DNA from: DASPJR01 sp035628505
GTDB lineage: Bacteria > Planctomycetota > SZUA-567 > H5-PLA8
Direction: 5' to 3'
DNA: 31,259 nucleotides
NCBI GenBank assembly: GCA_035628505.1
Contig: DASPJR010000078.1
Span: forward strand, 1 to 31,259
The notes beneath the pieces are model-generated. The model was given only the letters and a program-made list of their open reading frames with translations. It had not been told where the DNA came from and made no database searches. The translations under genes were made by a program, and so were the position numbers. The first letter of the stretch is position 1; each line of letters begins with the position of its first letter. This document shows, one piece after another, positions 23,940-31,011 of the stretch.

Positions 23940-24743
23940 ATGCTGCGAGTTTCGATTGTTCTGCTGGTGAGCTGTTTTCTGCTGGTCCCGGCGCACGCCG
24001 AGGAGACGCCCAAGCTGAAGGCCCTGCTGATCCTTGGCGGCTGCTGCCATGATTATAAGACTCAAAAAGACATCCTGAAGAAAGGCCTGGAAGAACGCGC
24101 CAACGTCGAAGTGACGATCGCTCACGACCCGGACACCACCACCAAGCACAAAAATCCCGTCTATGAAAACCCCGACTGGGCTAAAGGCTTCGACGTGATT
24201 ATCCACGACGAGTGCTCGGCGGACGTGAAGGATCTGGCGGTCATCGAGACTATTCTCAAGCCGCATAAAGAAGGCGTTCCGGCCGTGCACCTGCACTGCT
24301 CGATGCACAGCTACCGCAGCGCGGGCTTCCCGAAGAATACGCCCTGGTTTGAATTCACCGGCCTGGCCACCACCGGCCATGGACCGCAGCTGCCAATTGA
24401 AATTAATTTCGTCGACAAGGAACATGCGATCACCAAGACGCTTCAGAACTGGACCACCGGTAACGAAGAACTCTACAACAACACCACCGGCAAGCTTTAC
24501 GATACGGCAGCGCCGCTGGCGCGTGGAAAGCAGGTCGTAAAGAGCAAAGACGGCAAAGAGAATCCGGTCGAGACGATCGTGGCCTGGGTGAACACCTACA
24601 ATGAGAAGACGCGGGTTTTCGGAACGACCATCGGACATAACAACGCAACCGTTCAGGATCCACGCTACCTTGACATGGTTACGCGCGGAATGCTCTGGTC
24701 GTGCGATAAGCTGAACGATAAGTACCTGAAGCCTGCCAGGTAA
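23940..24743 (+). CDS. Secreted ThuA-like domain protein
   Basis: 267 aa from the ATG at 23940. This start is preferred to the ATG at 23931 because GGAG (23927-23930) lies 9 nt upstream of it but directly abuts the other. A Sec signal peptide is clear: MLRVSIVLLVSCFLLVPAHA, with cleavage expected after AHA. The mature part has the ThuA glutamine-amidotransferase-like fold: LKALLILGGCCHDYKTQ, NPDWAKGFDVIIHDEC, PAVHLHCSMHSYR, FTGLATTGHGPQLPIEI and KTRVFGTTIGHNNATVQDPRY. The fold is named for a trehalose-utilisation protein, but secreted versions are frequent in planctomycetes and their reaction is not known. The gene looks monocistronic: own promoter and a strong terminator. Confidence 0.88.
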   Translation: MLRVSIVLLVSCFLLVPAHAEETPKLKALLILGGCCHDYKTQKDILKKGLEERANVEVTIAHDPDTTTKHKNPVYENPDWAKGFDVIIHDECSADVKDLAVIETILKPHKEGVPAVHLHCSMHSYRSAGFPKNTPWFEFTGLATTGHGPQLPIEINFVDKEHAITKTLQNWTTGNEELYNNTTGKLYDTAAPLARGKQVVKSKDGKENPVETIVAWVNTYNEKTRVFGTTIGHNNATVQDPRYLDMVTRGMLWSCDKLNDKYLKPAR

Positions 24744-24769
24744 ATCCGCCATTTCCAGTTCCTGCAACG

Positions 24770-24800
24770 CGGCCCGGCTCCATGCCGGGCCGTTTCTTTT
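24770..24800 (+). terminator. Rho-independent terminator after the ThuA-fold gene
   Basis: A 9-bp stem CGGCCCGGC / GCCGGGCCG (24770-24778 and 24784-24792) with a 5-nt loop is followed by TTTCTTTT. It starts 26 bp past the stop codon. Confidence 0.85.
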
Positions 24801-24974
24801 GACCTGTGATTCTTAAGCTTGCCAAAAGACTTCTCACAGGCGCGAAGCATGAGGCGGCAGAGCGATCTTTTCATTTCCAGTACCTCAATCATGTAAACAG
24901 TTTGTATCAGTGCCAAAAAATAATGCTCTGGAACAACATTTGGATTGTGTCACGCGGCATCAGGAGCGTCGCGT

Positions 24975-25394
24975 ATGCAGATCGATCCGCTATTTACCGA
25001 CACCCGTCCGGCCATTCTGCTTGCGGAGGATGACCCGGATCAATCGGATATGCTGCGCGAAGCGCTTGAGGACGAAGGTTACCGCGTTGAAGCCGCCTTC
25101 AGCGGCGATGTCGCAGACCGCAAACTCGTAGATCGCCGATTTGATTTAGTCATTCTCGATATTCGTATGCCCGGTTTGCATGGCGAGGCCGTGATGAAAG
25201 CGTTCCGCAGTCGCAAGAACGGAAAAGCGACTCCCGTCATTATCGTGTCTGCATTCGCCTCGGCGGCGGACATGGAGCGTTACCAGGCAACCGGCGCAAC
25301 CGCAAGCTTCGCCAAGCCCTACAGTCTTGACGAGCTGCTGGCGTGCATCGCGCGCCTGACCGAACGAGAGCGGAAAACCCATGCGCAGCCTTGA
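24975..25394 (+). CDS. Single-domain response regulator (receiver) 1
   Basis: 139 aa from the ATG at 24975, with GGAG 8 nt upstream; a TTG 30 bp earlier has none. One receiver domain and nothing else: acidic pair E18/D19/D20 (LLAEDDPDQ), phospho-acceptor D62 (LVILDIRMPG), Ser in IIVSAF and Lys in FAKPYS. There is no DNA-binding or enzymatic output domain. The stop codon lies 14 bp inside the histidine kinase gene, so the two are translationally linked and the kinase is the likely phospho-donor. In a two-receiver cluster one of them may act as a phosphate sink or shuttle. Confidence 0.9.
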   Translation: MQIDPLFTDTRPAILLAEDDPDQSDMLREALEDEGYRVEAAFSGDVADRKLVDRRFDLVILDIRMPGLHGEAVMKAFRSRKNGKATPVIIVSAFASAADMERYQATGATASFAKPYSLDELLACIARLTERERKTHAQP

Positions 25395-26517
25395 CCTGCA
25401 TATCCCTTCACGCCGGCAGCGCTGGCGGGAGTCCATCCATGAATTCCTGCATGTGCTGCGCGACCCGTTTACCTACGCGCCACGCAAGAACCCGGAGGTC
25501 GTGTTTGGATTTCTCTGGGGCCTGCCGATTCCTGTTTTTGCGATTGGAATTCATCTGCATGCCGCGGGCTTGAACTGCGATTTAAATGTCTGCCTTGCCA
25601 TCCTCAGGTCGAACCCCGGTTACATCGTGTTCCTGCTTCATCCCTTCTTATTTGCGATGCTCTTTGGCGCCCTGGGGACCATGCGTGCGCACCGCGAAGC
25701 CCACATCCGCAAGCTGCTCGAAGATGAAATCCACCGCACGGAAGAACTCTGCGAGGCCAACACGCGTTTGCAGGAACTGGACAAGATGAAGTCCGAATTC
25801 ATCGCCAACGTCACGCATGAACTCAAGTCCCCGCTGGTTACCGCGCTGGGCTACACCGACCGGATTCTGGGCCGCCACCTGGGAGAGATCAACGAGCGCC
25901 AGCAGAAGGGCCTTGAGGTCGGCAAGCGCAATCTCATCCGGCTTCGCAAGCTGATCGATGAAATTCTTGATTTTTCAAAGCTGGATGCCGGCGTCGCCAA
26001 GTTCGAATCCCAGCCCGTGAACTTCAGCGAAACGATCGAGTCGGTCATGGAGAATCTCGCTTTGAAAACGAAGGATCGCGGAATGGCTGTGCAAATCGAG
26101 CTGGCCGATCCAGCCGCTCGCGTGCTGGGTGATGCAGGCAAGCTCTACCAGGTTGTTCTTAATCTGCTGGAGAACGCAATCAAGTTTTCGGCCGATGGCA
26201 GCACGATTACGCTGCGCCTCCTTCAAGACGGCAGTAAATGGCATCTTATCGTGCAGGACCAGGGCTGCGGCATTCCCGCTGACGTACTGCCCAGGTTGTT
26301 CCAGCGCTTCTACCAGGTGAATGCATCGCTCAACCGCACGCATGACGGAGTGGGCCTTGGCCTGGTCATCGTCAGCAAGATCGTGGAAGCCCATTCAGGA
26401 CGCATCTGGATCGAAAGCGAACCCGGCGTTGGTACGCGCGTTCATGTTGAACTGCCGGTTCTGCAGGAAACTGCAAACACAAAGGAGGCGACCTATGCCA
26501 CGGCTACTCCTGGCTGA
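25381..26517 (+). CDS. Membrane histidine kinase
   Basis: 378 aa. Two membrane helices (about residues 38-60 and 80-101) enclose a loop of about 20 residues with two Cys. There is no recognisable PAS, GAF or HAMP domain. A short coiled coil (105-138) leads into the HisKA dimerisation domain with H146 in FIANVTHELKSPL. The HATPase_c domain has the N box NLLENAIKF (261-269), G1 DQGCGIP (293-299), F box LFQRFY and G2 GVGLGLVIV (323-331). With so small an outer loop, the signal may be sensed in the membrane. It overlaps the upstream receiver by 14 bp and the downstream receiver by 23 bp. Confidence 0.93.
   Translation: MRSLDLHIPSRRQRWRESIHEFLHVLRDPFTYAPRKNPEVVFGFLWGLPIPVFAIGIHLHAAGLNCDLNVCLAILRSNPGYIVFLLHPFLFAMLFGALGTMRAHREAHIRKLLEDEIHRTEELCEANTRLQELDKMKSEFIANVTHELKSPLVTALGYTDRILGRHLGEINERQQKGLEVGKRNLIRLRKLIDEILDFSKLDAGVAKFESQPVNFSETIESVMENLALKTKDRGMAVQIELADPAARVLGDAGKLYQVVLNLLENAIKFSADGSTITLRLLQDGSKWHLIVQDQGCGIPADVLPRLFQRFYQVNASLNRTHDGVGLGLVIVSKIVEAHSGRIWIESEPGVGTRVHVELPVLQETANTKEATYATATPG
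26481..26488 (+). promoter_or_regulatory. Strong ribosome binding site for receiver 2
   Basis: AAAGGAGG lies 6 nt before the ATG at 26495, inside the 3' end of the kinase gene. It fixes the start of the second receiver and argues against the much longer open frame beginning at 26321. Confidence 0.8.
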
Positions 26518-26875
26518 AGACCAGGACGATCAGCGCCATCTCTATGCTGACATCCTGAAAGATGCCGGTTTTGAGGTCATCGAAGCACGGAATGGCGCAG
26601 AAGTCCTCGCGCTGTTTCAGAAACGCAAGCCCGATATTCTGGTGCTCGATATCCAGATGCCCGGCATCGACGGCATCGAGGCACTCAGCAAGGTCGTCGC
26701 TAAAGACCGCCTCGTGCCGGTGGTGCTGCACAGCGCCTACCCGGCGTACAAGGGCAACTTCCTGACGTGGGCGGCGGATGGCTTCGTCGTAAAATCGGGC
26801 GAAGCGGATGATCTGCTTGCCACGGTCCGAAGAGTATGCGAAGAGCGCGGTATCGCTCTTCCTGCGCCACTCTGA
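26495..26875 (+). CDS. Single-domain response regulator (receiver) 2
   Basis: 126 aa. One receiver domain: E8/D9 (LLLAEDQDDQ), phospho-acceptor D52 (ILVLDIQMPG), Ser in VVLHSAYPAY and Lys in GFVVKSGEADDLL. No output domain. It begins inside the kinase gene and ends 25 bp before the dehydrogenase gene. Sequence style differs clearly from receiver 1, so they are not a recent tandem duplication. Confidence 0.9.
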   Translation: MPRLLLAEDQDDQRHLYADILKDAGFEVIEARNGAEVLALFQKRKPDILVLDIQMPGIDGIEALSKVVAKDRLVPVVLHSAYPAYKGNFLTWAADGFVVKSGEADDLLATVRRVCEERGIALPAPL

Positions 26876-26899
26876 GCCCATTCAAGAAAGGTCTGGCAC

Positions 26900-27904
26900 A
26901 TGAATGTTGTTTTTCTCGAGCTCGAAGCCTGGGAGCGCCCTTACCTGGAAGAACGGCTCCCGGCCGGACACCAGTACACGTTTCTTGAGCAGCCCGTCTG
27001 CGCCGACAACGCCGGCCTGCTCGCGGCCTGCGATGTTCTTTCGCCCTTCATCTTCAGCCGCGTTTCCAAAGAGGTCCTCGCGTCGGCAGCGCAGCTCAAG
27101 CTGATCTCCACGCGTTCGACAGGCTTCGATCACATCGACCTGGCTGCGGCGAAAGCGCGCGGCATTCAGATCGCCAATGTTCCCGAGTACGGTTCAAACA
27201 CGGTGGCCGAGCACACCTTTGCGCTGCTGCTCGCTCTTTCGCGCCGCATTATTCCCGCGTACATCCGGACACGCGGCGGCCGCTTCACCACGATCGGCCT
27301 GCGGGGATTCGATCTGCGCGGCAAAGTGCTCGGCGTGATCGGCACCGGCAACATCGGCCTGCATGTCATCCGCATGGCGCTGAGCTTCGGCATGGTCGTG
27401 ATCGCCTACGATCCGTTTCCGCGTCAGACCCTGGCCGACGTGCTTGGGTTTCAATACTGCACGTTCGACGAGCTGCTGGGCAAGAGCGACGTGGTCACGC
27501 TTCATTGTCCCGCCACGCCGCAGAATAAACACCTGATCAACGCAGAGACGCTCACGAAGATGCGCCGCGGCACAGTGATTCTGAACACGTCGCGCGGATC
27601 CTTGATCAACACACACGATCTGCTCGCGGCGCTGCATTCGGGCCATATTTCCGGCGCAGGACTCGATGTCCTCGACGGCGAGGGCGCGATCAAGGAAGAC
27701 GTTGAGCTTCGGAAGGATATCGCGCGCGAAGAGCTGCTCGCCGCAGTCGATGCGCACCGCCTGCTCACGCGCGAAGACGTGATCGTCACGCCGCACAACG
27801 CGTTTAACTCGGAAGAGTCGGTGCGCCGGATTCTCGACACAACCGCAAAGAATATCCGAAGCTTCTGCGAGACGGGAAAGGCGGCAAATCTGGTGAATGC
27901 CTGA
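26900..27904 (+). CDS. D-2-hydroxyacid dehydrogenase family protein
   Basis: 334 aa. The NAD-binding motif GVIGTGNIG is at residues 145-153, with Asp171 at the end of the next strand (VIAYDPFP), favouring NAD. Catalytic residues expected for the family are present: R232 (NTSRGSLI), an acidic residue in DVLDGEG (about 257-262) and H299 (VTPHNAFNS). YGSNTVAEHTFALLLALSRR is typical of the D-lactate dehydrogenase subgroup. Such enzymes interconvert 2-oxo acids and D-2-hydroxy acids. The gene follows receiver 2 by 24 bp and may be the last gene of the signalling unit, which would be unusual. Confidence 0.9.
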   Translation: MNVVFLELEAWERPYLEERLPAGHQYTFLEQPVCADNAGLLAACDVLSPFIFSRVSKEVLASAAQLKLISTRSTGFDHIDLAAAKARGIQIANVPEYGSNTVAEHTFALLLALSRRIIPAYIRTRGGRFTTIGLRGFDLRGKVLGVIGTGNIGLHVIRMALSFGMVVIAYDPFPRQTLADVLGFQYCTFDELLGKSDVVTLHCPATPQNKHLINAETLTKMRRGTVILNTSRGSLINTHDLLAALHSGHISGAGLDVLDGEGAIKEDVELRKDIAREELLAAVDAHRLLTREDVIVTPHNAFNSEESVRRILDTTAKNIRSFCETGKAANLVNA

Positions 27905-28015
27905 GCCGAGCCCCTGTACGCATGGGTCCGCTGCGATGTCCCCCCAATATAAAGAAACGATTAGCGAAGTCGATTTGTCGCGACTTTCCTGCTGAAATTT
28001 TCAGCGGCCGCGCAA

Positions 28016-28053
28016 CCTGCTGTGGCTGCATCACTTCCAGCAGCACTTTTTTT
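28016..28053 (+). terminator. Probable terminator after the dehydrogenase gene
   Basis: An imperfect stem (CCTGCTGTGG pairing with CCAGCAGCA with one bulge) is followed by seven T residues at 28047-28053. It lies about 110 bp past the stop codon. Confidence 0.45.
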
Positions 28054-28187
28054 CATCAAATTCGAAAACTTGGAAACGCGTATGTCACTGCACGAGATGT
28101 TGTCTACTACAGATTGTGTCCGGCGCAAAACGGTGTGTAGAAGGTTGGTGTCCCCATGCAAGGCCCGGATCCGAATTGTGTCTCGGA

Positions 28188-28417
28188 GGGACAGCGGAGG
28201 GTAGCCCGGGGTGAGCACGACGCGGAGCGTCTGCGTATCCGCACGTGATTCACGTTTTTCGCGCCCCGAAGGCGGCGCCGGAAGCTTTGCGCGATTCCGG
28301 GTTCTCCTCCGGCGCACCCTTCGGGGCGCAAGTGATATTGGGGTACGCGTTCCGGGGGTAACGCGGCGCTTCGCGTCCGCTCACCCCCGGCTACCCTCCA
28401 CCGTCCCTTCGGGACGG
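28188..28417. repeat. Nested palindromic (REP/MITE-like) intergenic element
   Basis: Outer arms of about 41 bp (28188-28229 and 28367-28407) are inverted copies sharing GGAGGGTAGCC, GGGGTGAGC and GACGCG with few mismatches. Inside are second arms of about 21 bp (28262-28282 and 28309-28328) starting CGCCCCGAAGG. A third perfect hairpin CCGTCCC-TTC-GGGACGG (28401-28417) sits at the right edge. The rest of the gene-free stretch 27905-28542 holds only the probable terminator and unremarkable sequence. No protein is encoded. The build is that of a non-autonomous repeat, but copy number cannot be judged from one window. Confidence 0.75.
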
Positions 28418-28542
28418 TACAGCCCGGCTCGCGGCAATGGTAGGGGCCGGGTATGACACTGCCACCAGCCACCCATGAAAAGGAGCAAGCCGCGACCAGC
28501 GTGCAAGCCGATGCCACCCGCCTTCTTTTTCAAGAGGGTAAT

Positions 28543-29334
28543 TCATCCGGATCCAGAGACCTCGTACGCGCCAAAACCGTCGTAATCGCCATTTACATGA
28601 CCAGCGCGATGACTGAATTCGTAGACAAAAAGATCCACCGTGATTTCGTCCACCGGATGAATTATTGTGACAGTAAGCCCGTATTTTGAATCCTCAGGCT
28701 TTGCGACACGTATTTTAGCGTTATCCCAACGTTTGTTAACCCATCGAGTAAATCGCGTTCGATCCTTACTCGTATTGAACAGAAATTCATGATTCACTTC
28801 GCGGGGCACGTCGACTTTGTCACCATTCTTTCTACGAAGGTCAACTTGAGCACGTGCGAGTAATAGACTTTGGAGGCCGATGCCAGGATGAAGTATCCGA
28901 TAAAAATTCTCCCAAGGTTTATCTATTGCTATTTGTATTTTACAATCTACTAACTCTTTGAATTCTCCTAATATCGTGCGAAGCGGTGCGAATGACTGAA
29001 GTTCTGCCGCGGCCCCGTAGCAAAAATAAACCATCTTTGATTCCCCGACGTTGCTACCCGCGTAAACCGAGCGCGGCCGAAACAATCGCCGGAAGATTCC
29101 TTTGGGTTCGAGGCTAAAAAGATCAGAGAATCGCGTTTCAATTTTTTCAAAGGCGTCAATGTTTGCCGGTAAGCCGTTCTCCACAGTGTTAATGTAATTT
29201 CCTGTCACGACCATGATCGCCGGAAATCGTTCGCGGAACGTATCTGCGTTGCGGTCTACCGTAATCTTATGTACAGCGTCTTCCTGCCATCGATGGTACA
29301 CCATAATGTTTTGCGAATTCATTCTTAAGAGCAT
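28543..29334 (-). CDS. DUF695/RraB-like two-domain protein
   Basis: 263 aa from the most upstream ATG; ATGs at 29322 and 29304 are possible starts, and none has a decisive ribosome binding site. The N-terminal half (about residues 15-145) resembles DUF695 in length and in the WENFYRILHP motif. The C-terminal half (about 165-263), with VPREVNHEFLFNTSKDRTRF, KYGLTVTIIHPVDEITVDLFVYEFSHRAG and NGDYDGFGAYEV, resembles RraB, known in E. coli as an inhibitor of RNase E. This assignment rests on remembered motif similarity. The gene is visibly A+T-richer than its neighbours and lies between a palindromic element and an insertion sequence, which suggests horizontal acquisition. Confidence 0.6.
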   Translation of the reverse strand: MLLRMNSQNIMVYHRWQEDAVHKITVDRNADTFRERFPAIMVVTGNYINTVENGLPANIDAFEKIETRFSDLFSLEPKGIFRRLFRPRSVYAGSNVGESKMVYFCYGAAAELQSFAPLRTILGEFKELVDCKIQIAIDKPWENFYRILHPGIGLQSLLLARAQVDLRRKNGDKVDVPREVNHEFLFNTSKDRTRFTRWVNKRWDNAKIRVAKPEDSKYGLTVTIIHPVDEITVDLFVYEFSHRAGHVNGDYDGFGAYEVSGSG

Positions 29335-29417
29335 ACTCCGAAAAGCGGTTCTGCGGCAAGAAGCAGCATACGAACTCTAGTCCTTCACACTTCTCGGACA
29401 CGGCCGATGGCACTGGC

Positions 29418-29463
29418 AACACGGTGGCCCCGTTTAAAAGCGTGCCACTGGTGGCTTGTGTTC
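29418..29463. repeat. Left outer inverted repeat flanking the insertion sequence
   Basis: AACACGGTGGCCC (29418-29430) and a 22-bp block at 29442-29463 ending in GGCTTGTGTTC reappear inverted at 30883-30925. The first block is perfect; the second has one mismatch. The block itself contains the small palindrome GCCACTGGTGGC. Confidence 0.8.
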
Positions 29464-30887
29464 AGTGAAGACACATAGGTAACATATGTTGAAGAGACAT
29501 GGGTTACACTTTTGCCGACGCTTTTTCGCCCTGCGGGCGGGATTTATCGCGCTTTGGCCAGAGGATGAAAGAGATGGAGCGGCGAGTTTACCGCTCTCAT
29601 CCCCTGGCCCGGCTAAGGCGCTCGAGTTGGTTCCCACCAGAGCTCTATCCTCCTTGCCGGCTAAATGAAAGTATCCGGTTTCAGTTCAGTGAATGCAATA
29701 CGCCGCACGATCGTCTGGGCGTAGTAAACAAGGACTTCATGATCGTTCTCTTCGACGCGCACACTATCGCCGACGACTCCACGCCCCACCAGAATCCTGT
29801 ACTTGCGCCAGCGAATGTCTCCAACGGGCGAGACTTTCCGGACGGCTGCGTCCGCTGGGTAAATCAGATCGGGAAGTTGTTCAGGCCGGCGTCGCGCGCT
29901 GGGACGATAACGCGTGAGCGGCGGCTTGTCGGCCAGCGCTTCATGAGGCCGGAGCAGATTGTACGTTTGCGAACGCCAGCGATCACAGTCGAAATCAAAA
30001 TGTGCGATGCGATCGCGGCGGACGAATGGCCAGAGTTCGCGTTCCAAGGTCCCATGCAGGCGCTCTATCTTTCCTTGAGTCTGCGGATGATAGGGCCGGC
30101 CGTGAATGCAGCGAATATTGAGGCGTAGAAGACGCGATTCAAACCACGATGTCGACGGCAGATGTTCCACGGTGGTGCAGCCGAAGAAGTTGTCGCAGAG
30201 GATCTCCTCGGGCAGCCCAAACTCACCGAAAACATCCCAGAGAATCTGCCAGGCACTGCGCGTCGTTTGCTGGGTGCAGGCGCGCAGAGCCAGGAGAAAT
30301 CGCGAGTGATCATCGAGGATGGTGAAGGGCGCAATCCGGCGTCGTTCGACCTCCAGCGGGCCTTTAAAATCGCATTGCCAGAGTTGATTGGGGGCGCCGC
30401 GTTCGAAGAACTGCAGGGAAGCGTCCGGCTTTGCTTTCTGTATCCGGCCGTTGCGACGCAGAATATTCGCGCAGGTCCGAATGCTGGGTACGGAAGCTTC
30501 AAGACTGATCAAAATGCGCACGTATCTTGCGCGGTCCCCAGCCATAGCGGTCGCGAACGTCGAGTACGCGTTGTTCAGTGGCGGCAGCGGTCTGCGCGGG
30601 CGAACTGCGCGGCCGGCGAGAATGATCCAGCAGCGGCCGAATGCGATCGGCATCAAAGCGTTTGAGCCATTTGTAACCTGTCTTGCGGCTGATACCGAAC
30701 TCACGGCAGGCTGCCGAAACGGGCTTTTTCAACGTGCGAACCAGATGAACAAACGCCAATCGAATATCAGACACAGGAGCCACCTTCCAAGGCATCGCTT
30801 CGCCCTCCCCTTAGAGCGAATCTTGCCTCAAAAAAGTGTTACCTATGTGTCTTCAACACCTGTAACCCATGTCGGTGCACTCGAACA
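29459..30887 (-). mobile_element. IS481-family insertion sequence
   Basis: About 1.43 kb if the ends are the TGTTC / GAACA tips. Each terminal 50 bp holds two related motifs, one like ACACATAGGTAACA and one like GACATGGGTTACA, separated by TGTTGAAG. The inner motif at one end is the outer one at the other. This arrangement and the MPWK-type DDE transposase are characteristic of IS481. The single transposase gene is frameshifted. Direct target duplications could not be recognised, because the flanks are themselves an inverted repeat. Confidence 0.85.
29661..30795 (-). pseudogene. IS481-family transposase, frameshifted
   Basis: The N-terminal part (30795 to about 30511) encodes MPWKVAPVSDIRLAFVHLV and a helix-turn-helix (VSAACREFGISRKTGYKWL), up to WGPRKIRAH. 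The C-terminal part is in another frame and encodes the rve/DDE core: first Asp in WQCDFKG, second Asp in ILCDNFFG and Glu in GKIERLHGTLERE, with HGRPYHPQTQG between. The frames join if one T is removed from a run of four (minus-strand T-run at 30514-30511): the reading then continues RAH-LISLEASV. The change needed is +1 and sits on no recognisable shift site, so a single-base insertion is likelier than programmed frameshifting. Both halves are otherwise intact, suggesting recent inactivation or a sequencing error. Confidence 0.85.
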
Positions 30888-30925
30888 CAAGCCACCACTG
30901 GCACACGGGATAGGGCCACCGTGTT
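30883..30925. repeat. Right outer inverted repeat flanking the insertion sequence
   Basis: Inverted counterpart of 29418-29463: GAACACAAGCC and the rest of the 22-bp block at 30883-30904, and GGGCCACCGTGTT at 30913-30925. The spacer between the two blocks is 8 bp here and 11 bp on the left. Confidence 0.8.
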
Positions 30926-30967
30926 GCGAACGCCACTATTCATCAGCTTGCTTTGTTTTAGTGCCTT

Positions 30968-31000
30968 CTTGGCGCTCTTGGCGCCTTGGCGTTCTTGGCG
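30968..31000. repeat. Short tandem CTTGGCG repeats downstream of nrfA
   Basis: Four copies of CTTGGCG occur at 30968, 30977, 30985 and 30994, with a period of 8-9 bp. They lie just past the nrfA stop codon, between it and the inverted repeat of the insertion sequence. Confidence 0.6.
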
Positions 31001-31011
31001 GAAAAGGCAGT

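Noticed and set aside
26321..26494. Long N-terminal extension of the second receiver protein
   Set aside because: It is the shadow of the histidine kinase reading frame; AAAGGAGG and the receiver fold fix the start at 26495.
29499..30128. + strand open frame of 209 codons across the left part of the insertion sequence
   Set aside because: It lies opposite the transposase coding region, which has clear DDE motifs; the + strand product has no recognisable features.
30511..30514. Programmed ribosomal frameshifting in the transposase
   Set aside because: The frames require +1, not the -1 slip usual for insertion sequences, and IS481 members normally have one uninterrupted gene. No slippery heptamer or stimulatory structure was seen.
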